Shown here: piece after piece, positions 8,901 to 16,006 of the stretch | How the letters are laid out: every line of letters begins with the position of its first letter | Numbering within the stretch: the first letter of the stretch is position 1 | Source of the DNA: Pseudomonadales bacterium | GTDB taxonomy: Bacteria > Pseudomonadota > Gammaproteobacteria > Pseudomonadales > Azotimanducaceae | NCBI GenBank assembly: GCA_029251375.1 | Contig: JAQXDL010000037.1 | Coordinates: forward strand, 1-34,568 | DNA length: 34,568 nt | Direction: 5' to 3' | Made by a program: the position numbers and the translations under genes | The notes under the pieces: generated by a model | What the model was told of the DNA's origin: nothing | Database searches by the model: none | The model's input: only the letters and a program-made list of their open reading frames with translations

Positions 8901-10274
8901 CTAGCCGTTAACCAGAAAGTGAGTGTAGATTGAAGCGGCATAGCCTAAGGCTATTGCCCAGCTCCATTTAAGATGGCCGAAAAAGGTATACACACCCCTC
9001 GCCTGCCCCATCAAAGCAACACCCGCCGCAGAGCCTATTGACAGCAAACTACCGCCAACCCCAGCGGTGAGTGTGATCAATAACCATTGAAACGAATTCA
9101 TCTCCGGCTCCATGGTCAAGATGGCAAACATCACCGGAATGTTATCGATAATGGCGGATACAACACCCAGCGTTATGTTCGCGTTAGTTGCACCCCAACC
9201 GTCGTAAAGGGTTGTGGACAATATTTCAAGATAACCAATGAAGCCTAGACCGCCAACGCAAAAGATAACCCCAAAAAAGAAAAACAAGGTATCCCACTCC
9301 GCTTGAGCGACACGAGAGAACAGATCAAAATGGGTGATATCTTCATGGGTATCTGGTGCGGTACGTTTCAGATAGTAAGCATAAAGCGCCAGATAGGACA
9401 GACCGAACATCATACCGAGGAATGGCGGCAGATGAAGAAATTGCTCAAAAGACACGGCTGTGAAAATGGTAAACAAAAACAAACCGCAAACGACAAATGC
9501 GCCACGCTTTAAATCTACCGTTTCATGAATCGGATCGGGTTTGTGCGATGGTACTGCTAAGCTCATGATAGCCGCCGGAACAATAAAATTCACCACGGAA
9601 GGCACGAACAGCACAAAGAAGTCAAAAAACTCAGCGTGTCCACTTTGCCAAACCATTAACGTCGTGATGTCACCAAAGGGACTAAAGGCACCACCTGCGT
9701 TAGCAGCGACGACAATATTCACACAGGCCACCGAGACAAACCTAGAGTTACCGATACCCACCGACATCACCACCGCGCCCATGAGTAGTGCGGTGGTCAA
9801 ATTATCAGCGATCGGCGAGAGGAAAAAAGCAATCCAACCGGTAATCCAAAACAGTTGTTTATAGCTAAAACCTTGGCTAACGAGCCAGGATCTCAGCGCC
9901 TGAAACACATTTCGCTCTGTCATGGCATTGATATAAGTCATCGCGACAAGCAGGAACAGAAACAGTGAGGCATATTCGATAAGGTTATGCTCTAGCACCT
10001 GTCGAATGGCATCGGGGTCAACTGTACTTTGGCTGGCTAGATAGGCAACCAGCATCCATATAAGCCCTGCTGCAAATATAACCGGCTTAGATTTTGGCAG
10101 GTGAATAAACTCCTCGACCATGACAAAACCATAGGCGACGCAGAATATGACGACGCAGGTGAGACCAATGAGCGAGCTGGTAAGACCTAGATTGGTGACA
10201 TCAGATGATGCAAACAGCGTTGTTGGCACGATCAACATAGCAATCGAAGCCAACGCATAAATCCATTTTTTCAT
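8901..10274 (-). CDS. nhaD: Na+/H+ antiporter NhaD
   Basis: A 457-residue polytopic inner-membrane protein of the ion transporter (IT) superfamily. It exchanges cytoplasmic Na+ or Li+ for external H+ and supports salt and alkaline tolerance. Family signatures include PIADNLTTALLMGAVVMSVG and NAGGAFSPFGDITTLMVWQ, plus IIDNIPVMFAI in the C-terminal half. The N-terminal hydrophobic segment ending near TLFASS may be a signal-like first helix, as is usual in this family. The start ATG at 10274 has only a weak ribosome site. NhaD is common in marine and halophilic gammaproteobacteria and fits the proposed habitat. It is a single-gene unit preceded by a 700-bp intergenic region. Confidence 0.92.
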   Translation of the reverse strand: MKKWIYALASIAMLIVPTTLFASSDVTNLGLTSSLIGLTCVVIFCVAYGFVMVEEFIHLPKSKPVIFAAGLIWMLVAYLASQSTVDPDAIRQVLEHNLIEYASLFLFLLVAMTYINAMTERNVFQALRSWLVSQGFSYKQLFWITGWIAFFLSPIADNLTTALLMGAVVMSVGIGNSRFVSVACVNIVVAANAGGAFSPFGDITTLMVWQSGHAEFFDFFVLFVPSVVNFIVPAAIMSLAVPSHKPDPIHETVDLKRGAFVVCGLFLFTIFTAVSFEQFLHLPPFLGMMFGLSYLALYAYYLKRTAPDTHEDITHFDLFSRVAQAEWDTLFFFFGVIFCVGGLGFIGYLEILSTTLYDGWGATNANITLGVVSAIIDNIPVMFAILTMEPEMNSFQWLLITLTAGVGGSLLSIGSAAGVALMGQARGVYTFFGHLKWSWAIALGYAASIYTHFLVNG

Positions 10275-10377
10275 AGTCTTTTACTCAAAAAATCACTCCG
10301 CATTATGTCTCAAGGCAACAAAAATAAGCAATCATCAACGGAAAAAACAGACGCTAAGATTAACTCAACACCGGTTG

Positions 10378-10413
10378 CATCGGTTACATCGGTTACATCG
10401 GTTACATCGGTTC
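10378..10413. repeat. 9-bp tandem repeat, four copies
   Basis: The unit CATCGGTTA occurs at 10378, 10387, 10396 and 10405; the last copy ends in C instead of A. A degenerate half copy (CCGGTTG) precedes the array. It lies about 100 bp upstream of the nhaD start, outside any confident gene. Such short arrays often vary in copy number by replication slippage; a regulatory role is possible but unproven. Confidence 0.9.
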
Positions 10414-10421
10414 AAAACACC

Positions 10422-10715
10422 CTAATGCTGATAGATCGTTTGATCAATTTTGCTTAAAATAAAATTTAGGCTCAAAGAGAGCGTAACGAGATCCATATTG
10501 CCTTGGAAGTCCAGATAGCGCTTGCGATAATGAAGAGAAACTTTTGCATTTTTTTAAAATTGTAGAGCACGCTCCACAAAACAGTTCAGCGCGCCGAATA
10601 GACCGGTTATCGCTGTACCGCCATTGATCGGATCGACGACTTGCTTCAATTATTAGACGACGTCGAGATCTTCATTCACATTATGCTTGCCGCGAATCCC
10701 ATCTACGCCAGTCAT
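10422..10715 (-). pseudogene. Possible decayed coding remnant (outer-membrane-protein-like)
   Basis: One minus-strand frame runs from the ATG at 10715 to the stop at 10422 and is interrupted by stops at 10650-10655 (two adjacent) and 10554-10556. Between stops it reads as plausible protein, for example QVVDPINGGTAITGLFGALN and, at the end, YLDFQGNMDLVTLSLSLNF; the latter has the alternating pattern of an outer-membrane beta-strand. No family can be named, and three in-frame stops in 98 codons is not far from chance for A+T-rich DNA. This is a tentative call. Confidence 0.22.
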
Positions 10716-10817
10716 TATCAGTCTACAATATCAATAAAAACATTAATATAGACAATATTAGTAAGGTTGTTTCTATCATCTTTCTCACTTCACTAATAAA
10801 TTAAGGCAGGGCAATTG

Positions 10818-10982
10818 ATGGGGACTCCGAGTAAAGACCCCAATACGCATGTCGAAAAGATCACTACTGAATTTGGTAAATGTCTTAAAAATTTTATGCA
10901 GGATGGCCGGAACTTTTTTTCATTGTGTCTACCAGCTTTGATATGCTCAAGACATAAAATAATAATAAAAACGGGTAGTTGA
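10818..10982 (+). CDS. Candidate 54-residue leader peptide overlapping the MFS gene
   Basis: An ATG at 10818, preceded by AGGG at 10808-10811 with 6-base spacing, opens a 54-codon frame that begins MGTPSKDPN and ends at the TGA at 10980-10982. That stop overlaps the ATG of the transporter gene as TGATG. The transporter ATG itself has no good ribosome site, which makes translational coupling attractive. The product has no recognisable domain; it is lysine-rich with a short hydrophobic stretch (about residues 33-43). It could equally be a chance frame, since its amino-acid use is not strongly protein-like. Confidence 0.33.
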   Translation: MGTPSKDPNTHVEKITTEFGKCLKNFMQDGRNFFSLCLPALICSRHKIIIKTGS

Positions 10983-12331
10983 TGACCGACACAATTGAAA
11001 AACCCTCTGACTCACCAGAGACACCAGCGAAACCTCTTTACACAAAAAGATATACGCATTACGTCCTCGGTATACTTCTGGTCGTCTACACGTTCAATTT
11101 CATCGACCGTCAAATTTTGGCGATTCTAGCGCAGTCTATCAAAACGGATCTAGGTTTATCCGATACGCAAATTGGTGCTCTCAGTGGTGTCGCATTTGGT
11201 ATATTTTACGCCACATTGGGGATTCCCATTGCCCGTCTTGCCGACCGATATTCACGCGTCAACATTATTGCCATTTGCTTGACCATTTGGAGTGCGATGA
11301 CCGCCTTCTCCGGTTTAGCTCAAAACTTTTGGCACTTACTTATTGCCCGCATTGGCGTTGGCATCGGTGAAGCCGGTGGCAGTCCGCCCTCGCACTCTCT
11401 ACTGGCAGACTATTTCCCGCCTGACGCACGCGCATCGGCCTTGGGTATCTACGCGATTGGTATACCGGTGGGTATTCTATTCGGGAACTTCGCCGGCGGT
11501 GTAATCAATGACGTATTTGGTTGGCGTAGTGCTTTCTTCCTCGTTGGATTACCAGGCATCGCGCTTGCAATCATATTAAAACTGACGATCAAAGAGCCCC
11601 CCAGAGGCTATTCGGACGGTAAGGTTCAGAAGAAGGTAGTTATACCCTTCAAGCAGGTACTAGAAACCATGTGGGGCTATAAGTCCTTTCGCCATCTCTC
11701 CTTGGGGGCGGCAACTCAGGCATTTGTAGGCTACGGCGCCATTGCTTGGATGCCATCGTTTTTGATTCGAACCCACGATATGACGGCGACACAAGTCGGC
11801 ACTTCGCTTGGCCTTATCATTGGTATCGCCGGCGGCTTGGGCACATTCCTCAGCGGTATTGTGTGTGACAGACTCGGCGTTAAAGATATTCGTTGGTACA
11901 TGTGGGTACCCGCAATCGGCTTCCTAATTTCCGTGCCGTTTAGTCTTGCCGTCTACCTCACTGACAATCTTTGGTGGAGCTTAGGCTTCTACATCATTCC
12001 CGCATTTATGGTTAATCTTTATACGGGGCCAACCTTTGGCATGACCCAGTCACTTGCACCGCTGGCGATGCGCTCGGCCGCATCGGCGTTGCTACTGTTT
12101 ATCATCAACATCATCGGGCTTGTTTTTGGTCCAACAGCTGTAGGCTTCCTCAGTGACGTGTTCCAAAGCGCTTATGGCATGACGGATGTAGATTCGCTAC
12201 GTTACGCGCTATTTGTTTGCGCCTTCGTCTACATCATTTCGTTTTTCAATTACTTTACTGCCGCTAAATATCTTGGCGACGACCTAAAAACAGCTGAAAG
12301 AGAGGCAGAACCAAATGGACCTAGTACTTAA
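10982..12331 (+). CDS. MFS transporter, Spinster-like
   Basis: A major facilitator superfamily permease of about 449 residues with 12 predicted membrane helices. The first helix region carries FNFIDRQILAILAQSIKTDL, and the signature LADRYSR follows helix 2. The segment ARIGVGIGEAGGSPPSHSLL in helix 4 and the PPDARASALGIYAIGIPVG block are typical of the Spinster-like group found in lipid- and aromatic-degrading bacteria. The substrate is probably an organic anion or lipid-like molecule but cannot be read from sequence. The ATG at 10982 is preferred to the upstream in-frame TTG at 10979. Its last 17 bp overlap the globin gene, so the two are cotranscribed. Confidence 0.9.
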   Translation: MTDTIEKPSDSPETPAKPLYTKRYTHYVLGILLVVYTFNFIDRQILAILAQSIKTDLGLSDTQIGALSGVAFGIFYATLGIPIARLADRYSRVNIIAICLTIWSAMTAFSGLAQNFWHLLIARIGVGIGEAGGSPPSHSLLADYFPPDARASALGIYAIGIPVGILFGNFAGGVINDVFGWRSAFFLVGLPGIALAIILKLTIKEPPRGYSDGKVQKKVVIPFKQVLETMWGYKSFRHLSLGAATQAFVGYGAIAWMPSFLIRTHDMTATQVGTSLGLIIGIAGGLGTFLSGIVCDRLGVKDIRWYMWVPAIGFLISVPFSLAVYLTDNLWWSLGFYIIPAFMVNLYTGPTFGMTQSLAPLAMRSAASALLLFIINIIGLVFGPTAVGFLSDVFQSAYGMTDVDSLRYALFVCAFVYIISFFNYFTAAKYLGDDLKTAEREAEPNGPST

Positions 12332-12710
12332 ATCATTTGAACTCGCCGCAGAAAACGGCACTGATATTACACCGCTGATTTACGACAAGTATTTTGAAAC
12401 AAGTCCTGAGTCGGTAGGCTTAATGAGTCATATAGACGATCTAGTAAGGGGCAAAATGATGGAAGAAGTATTCCGGCTGCTCATGGTCGAAGATTATCAA
12501 CCGGAAGCCGAATACCTGAATTTTGAGGTTAAAAACCATGAACTGGCTTACAACGTCGAGCCGAATATGTATATCAAACTACTGGACGCTGTAAGACTCG
12601 CTGTTAAAGATGCAATCGCCTCAGATTGGTCGATTGAGTACGATGAAGCTTGGCGAGGGCGCATAGGCGATCTGACGAACGAGATTCTAAATCGTAGTAA
12701 CAAAGCCTAA
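12315..12710 (+). CDS. Globin-like protein
   Basis: This 131-residue protein has the length and helix pattern of a single-domain bacterial globin. The segment VKNHELAYNVEPNMYIKLLD (residues 72-91) matches the globin F-helix and FG corner, placing the probable proximal heme ligand at His75. The C-terminal stretch with DWSIEYDEAWRGRIGDLTNEI resembles helices G-H of flavohemoglobin-type globins (compare the W-x-x-A/E-x-x-x-AW pattern). The distal residue is not obvious. It lacks a reductase domain. The gene overlaps the end of the transporter gene by 17 bp, with GAGG upstream of its ATG. A PPOX-type flavoprotein follows 55 bp later and might serve as a redox partner, which is conjecture. Remote similarity is by eye, so heme binding needs confirmation. 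Confidence 0.72.
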   Translation: MDLVLKSFELAAENGTDITPLIYDKYFETSPESVGLMSHIDDLVRGKMMEEVFRLLMVEDYQPEAEYLNFEVKNHELAYNVEPNMYIKLLDAVRLAVKDAIASDWSIEYDEAWRGRIGDLTNEILNRSNKA

Positions 12711-12765
12711 TTGTTAAGTTTAAAAAAGGACCCTATTTTGTCGATAACGCCACAAGCAGCTCATC

Positions 12766-13185
12766 ATGAACGAACATAAATTTGATCCAGCAAAAGAGAT
12801 CTACATCAACCTTGCAACCTATCGAAAGACAGGCGTATCAGTTAACACACCGGTATGGGTTGCAGCGCATGAAGGCAGCTACTACGTCTTTTCCGAATCT
12901 AAAGCCGGTAAGGTAAAAAGACTTCGCAACAATACGAACATTAAGATTGCCCCTTGCGATGTGAGGGGCAAGATTCATGGGGAATGGATTGAAGGCCAAG
13001 CACGTTTAGTAGAAGACCAAACTGAGATAGATGCCATGTATCCGGCCTTCACCAAAAAGTATGGTATACAAATGCGACTAGCAAATTTTTTCTCCCACTT
13101 AATGGGGCGATTTAACACGCGGACAATCATTGCTTTTACGCTAACGGCACAAAGTCCAACCGGCGCTGAACCGACAAAGCCATAA
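12766..13185 (+). CDS. PPOX-class flavin/F420-dependent oxidoreductase (TIGR03666-like)
   Basis: A 139-residue split-barrel protein of the pyridoxamine-5'-phosphate-oxidase-like superfamily. The stretches TYRKTGVSVNTPVWVAA, KVKRLRNN and IAPCDVRGKIHGEWIEGQA closely follow the subfamily described as F420-dependent in mycobacteria (Rv2061c type, TIGR03666). Members bind F420 or FMN and act on unknown small molecules. A stop codon lies seven codons upstream of the ATG at 12766, which limits the choice of start; the ribosome site is weak. It is the last gene of the MFS-globin-PPOX run and is followed by a strong terminator. Whether the host makes F420 cannot be judged here. Confidence 0.83.
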   Translation: MNEHKFDPAKEIYINLATYRKTGVSVNTPVWVAAHEGSYYVFSESKAGKVKRLRNNTNIKIAPCDVRGKIHGEWIEGQARLVEDQTEIDAMYPAFTKKYGIQMRLANFFSHLMGRFNTRTIIAFTLTAQSPTGAEPTKP

Positions 13186-13201
13186 CACCTTTTCTTCAGG
13201 C

Positions 13202-13235
13202 AAAAAAAAGTGGGCTAATTGCCCACTCCTTTTTT
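13202..13235. terminator. Bidirectional rho-independent terminator
   Basis: A stem GTGGGC (13210-13215) and GCCCAC (13221-13226) encloses a 5-base loop. It is flanked by eight A residues on the left and a T-rich run (CCTTTTTT) on the right. It therefore works for both the plus-strand MFS-globin-PPOX operon and the convergent serine hydrolase gene ending at 13266. Confidence 0.9.
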
Positions 13236-13265
13236 CCTCGTATAAACAGTTAACTCAACAGGTCT

Positions 13266-14522
13266 CTACTCGACGATGGCCTGATAAGTGAGTGCTTTAA
13301 ACTGAGCACGCAGGTTTATTGGGTTGCGCATCATCTGCACCATTAGCACCGCGGTAAGCTCTTGTTCTGGGTCAACCCAAAATACCGTGCCAGCAGCACC
13401 GCCCCAATTGAACTCACCCTTTGAACCTGAACCGGTCTTGGGAGCAGCTGTTGCCACACCAAACCCTAAGCCAAACCCAACTGTACCGGCGACACCAGGT
13501 CTCTCGCCAAAGCCTGAACTTACGCCTTCATTAAGTTGGTTACGTGTCATCAAATCAATCGTCGCTGGGCTGACAATACGAACACCATCCAATTCGCCGC
13601 CATTAAGCATCATCTGAGAATACCGCAGGTAATCCATCGCAGTACTCACCAAACCACCACCACCGGAAAAAAACGTTACCTTGTTCGCAAAGGCGCTATT
13701 TTCTGGTCGATCCATGACAGTCAGAATACCGTCCTTGCTACGTAGATGGTTAGTGCCGAATCTTTTCACTTTGTCCTTGGGTACTTCAAAGAACGTATCG
13801 TCCATATCGAGTGGCTCGAACATCCGTTCTTCTAAAAATACATCCAGCGACTGACCTGACACAACTTCGATCAAGCGACCGAGTACATCCACAGAAAGAC
13901 TATAAACCCACTTTGTACCAGGTTGGTATTGAAGAGGAATCTCACCGATCTCATTAACCATTTCTTCGATAGTTGCGACCTTGTAGCCACCGGTCTGCTC
14001 AAAAAGCGCCGCGCGATAGGCTTGATCAACTTCGGTATTGCCAAAAATTCCGTAGGTCAATCCGGCGGTATGACTCATTAACTCACGGATCGTAAACTCA
14101 TGGGTTGCATCAACTTCCTCGCCGTCAACTAGGACCTTGACACCTTTAAATGCCGGCAAGTACATAGAAACTGGATCAGTCAGCTGAAATTTGCCTTCCT
14201 CGTAAAGCATCATGGCCGCGGTTGTTACAATCGGTTTAGTCATTGAATAGATTCGAAATAGCGAGTCTTTCTTGAGTTTCTTGCCTGTCTCAAGGTTTAA
14301 CTTGCCGACTTCTTCAAAATGGACGATCTTACCTTTGCGGGCGATCAGCGTAACAACACCAGCCAGTTCGTCGTTATCAACATAAGCCTGCATGTATGGT
14401 TTGATAAGTTCTAACCTATCACTCGACATGCCAACAGATTCAGGTTTGGCTTTTTTTAGGTCATCAGCATTGGCGACAGAAATTGTGCACGCCAGCGCAA
14501 CTAGTAGAAATTTTCTAAACAT
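13266..14522 (-). CDS. Exported serine hydrolase, class C beta-lactamase family
   Basis: A penicillin-binding/beta-lactamase-fold hydrolase (PF00144) of 418 residues. A signal peptide at the N-terminus (FRKFLLVALACTISVANA) sends it to the periplasm. The nucleophile motif SMTK lies at residues 93-96, and the tyrosine of the second motif is Y207 in WVYSLSVDVLG. HTAGLTYG (about 151-158) is a common family block. This group includes family VIII esterases and D-amino-acid peptidases as well as true AmpC enzymes. The sequence looks more like the esterase-type branch, so antibiotic resistance should not be assumed. The ATG at 14522 is chosen because GAGGGTG is well placed for it; an upstream in-frame ATG at 14534 overlaps that site. 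Confidence 0.87.
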   Translation of the reverse strand: MFRKFLLVALACTISVANADDLKKAKPESVGMSSDRLELIKPYMQAYVDNDELAGVVTLIARKGKIVHFEEVGKLNLETGKKLKKDSLFRIYSMTKPIVTTAAMMLYEEGKFQLTDPVSMYLPAFKGVKVLVDGEEVDATHEFTIRELMSHTAGLTYGIFGNTEVDQAYRAALFEQTGGYKVATIEEMVNEIGEIPLQYQPGTKWVYSLSVDVLGRLIEVVSGQSLDVFLEERMFEPLDMDDTFFEVPKDKVKRFGTNHLRSKDGILTVMDRPENSAFANKVTFFSGGGGLVSTAMDYLRYSQMMLNGGELDGVRIVSPATIDLMTRNQLNEGVSSGFGERPGVAGTVGFGLGFGVATAAPKTGSGSKGEFNWGGAAGTVFWVDPEQELTAVLMVQMMRNPINLRAQFKALTYQAIVE

Positions 14523-14868
14523 GTTCACCCTCATTTTGTTTCACAAGTGTATCTTGACTCCAAAAAAGAATGGTTTCAGAGCTATACTTTTTTTAGTGGG
14601 GCGGACCATAATTCACCAGCGAATAACATGCAATTGCATTTTCGCCCTGCAAATGCGCCGGTTGCGTTAGAATAAACCGGTCGACGCTTGGAGACGGATT
14701 CTCGATTCATGTATTAAAGGCAAAGGTGGCTGGTGGATATCAATGGCGGAAGAGGTATCCGCCGCGATGGTATATCGCGACGGCCCAGACTGTTAAGGCT
14801 TGCCTTTAACGCTTGTGTATAAAGCTTGTTTACAAAGCTTGTAAATAAAGCTTGTATATAAAGCTCGC
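14523..14868. other. Intergenic region with hairpin and repeat array
   Basis: About 345 bp between the serine hydrolase start and the second luciferase-like gene. A hairpin CGCGAT (14763-14768)/ATCGCG (14774-14779) and a 13-bp repeat array (14811-14862) lie on the 3' side of the upstream gene. The stretch nearest 14522 should hold the serine hydrolase promoter. No gene is recognised. Confidence 0.6.
14811..14862. repeat. 13-bp tandem repeat, four copies
   Basis: Four units starting at 14811, 14824, 14837 and 14850 share GCTTGT, then four variable bases, then AAA (GCTTGTGTATAAA and variants). A partial unit (GCTCGCCT) follows at 14863. The array ends 6 bp before the stop codon of the luciferase-like gene on the minus strand. 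Each unit holds AAGCTT on the complementary strand at the junction. Function is unknown. Confidence 0.9.
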
Positions 14869-15873
14869 CTAACTTCGCATCCGGGCCAGCAACGTCTGCT
14901 GGTGTTCATCATCCTTCGCCGCGAATCCTGCTGTCGTACGGTCCACGACACCGCCAAAACGCGTCTTGAACAAATCAATGGCTTGCTCTGATTCACCGAC
15001 GACAGCGAACTCGTTCAAAATATCATCTGTTATTAAGCCGGCCATTTCATCCCATTGACCCTGCTTAGACATACGGTTGAGTTCGGGCTGAAGGTCACCC
15101 CAACCATGCACCCCTAAGACTGGCGCATAAGCCGGCGTCGAACCATAAAATGCGATCTGTTTGGTGACGGCAGCCTTATTAGCGAGGAACTCTTCTTCGG
15201 TATTACCGGTGACGCTGAAACACGGGTAGGAGATTTGAAAATCTTTGCGATCACGCCCTGACCTGGCAAGACCGATATCGATGGAGGGCAAGGTCACTTC
15301 ACGCATGTACTTTTCGGTTGTAAAGGCATGCAGAATTACCCCGTCCGCTACTTCCCCGGCAACCTCCGTCATCTTAGGTCCGACCGCCGCAAGCAAAACC
15401 TTGGGTGCACCGTAATCATTGTCTGTTGGCGTGAACATCGGCGTCATTAGAGTATGTGTGTAAAAATCACCCTTAAAATCAAGCCGTTCGCCGTTATGCC
15501 AGGCGCCCCATATCGCACGCATCGCCAGAATAAACTCGCGCATCCGTTTCGCCGGTGATGACCAAGGCATGCTGAAACGTTTAGTAATGTGGGGTTGAAT
15601 CTGAGAACCTAGGCCCATCACAAACCGCCCTTTTGAGTAGCTGTTCAAATCATGTCCGATATTCGCAAGCAGCATCGGTGTGCGAGAAAATGCGACGGCT
15701 ATAGAGCTCATCAATTCGATTCGCTCAGTTTCATTTGCAGCCAATAATAAAGGGAAGAACGGATCATGGGCGGTCTCGATCGACATCGCGCCATCAAAGC
15801 CTGCCTGCTCTAATTTCTTGGCGCTCATCGCCACCTTATCCAAGTTTCCTGCCAGCCCACTATCTAACTTCAT
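14869..15873 (-). CDS. Luciferase-like monooxygenase, F420-type (TIGR03617-like), second copy
   Basis: A paralogue of the protein at 7040-8080 and of similar length (334 residues from the chosen start). It shares SKGRFVMGLGSQIQPHITKRF, WSSPAKRMREF, TLMTPMF and VAGEVADGVILHAFTTEKYM with the first copy, so both belong to the same subfamily of the luciferase-like fold. The cofactor is expected to be reduced F420 or FMN, and the substrate is unknown. Three in-frame ATGs cluster at 15885, 15879 and 15873. GGGA is best spaced for 15873, which also aligns with the paralogue's start. The gene follows the acyl-CoA ligase on the same strand after 121 bp and could be cotranscribed. Confidence 0.87.
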   Translation of the reverse strand: MKLDSGLAGNLDKVAMSAKKLEQAGFDGAMSIETAHDPFFPLLLAANETERIELMSSIAVAFSRTPMLLANIGHDLNSYSKGRFVMGLGSQIQPHITKRFSMPWSSPAKRMREFILAMRAIWGAWHNGERLDFKGDFYTHTLMTPMFTPTDNDYGAPKVLLAAVGPKMTEVAGEVADGVILHAFTTEKYMREVTLPSIDIGLARSGRDRKDFQISYPCFSVTGNTEEEFLANKAAVTKQIAFYGSTPAYAPVLGVHGWGDLQPELNRMSKQGQWDEMAGLITDDILNEFAVVGESEQAIDLFKTRFGGVVDRTTAGFAAKDDEHQQTLLARMRS

Positions 15874-16006
15874 ACTCATTCCCATTCGTCACATACAAAT
15901 ATTACGTCTCTACCTTGATGATCAAAGACGTCTTAACTTTATCTTTGTTAGTGCCTTATCAGCACCCTTTTCAAACGTTGCTCTACTACTGTTGTTTCCA
16001 TAAAAG

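Larger units (their letters stand above)
10275..10981. other. Intergenic region between nhaD and the MFS operon
   Basis: About 700 bp without a confident gene. It holds the divergent promoter areas of nhaD and the MFS operon, a 9-bp tandem repeat (10378-10413), a possible decayed minus-strand coding remnant (10422-10715), and a short plus-strand ORF (10818-10982) that may be a leader peptide. The segment 10720-10800 is very A+T rich. No transposase fragment or RNA gene is recognised. Confidence 0.6.

Noticed and set aside
10378-10413. CRISPR array or iteron-type replication origin
   Set aside because: Units are only 9 bp, contiguous and without spacers, and no cas, rep or DnaA-box-like context is present.
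13324-13745. Overlapping plus-strand ORFs opposite the serine hydrolase gene
   Set aside because: Antisense to a well-supported enzyme; proline/threonine-rich shadow translations.
13266-14522. Beta-lactamase antibiotic-resistance gene
   Set aside because: The motifs show the class C fold family, but the branch looks esterase-like, so resistance is not supported.
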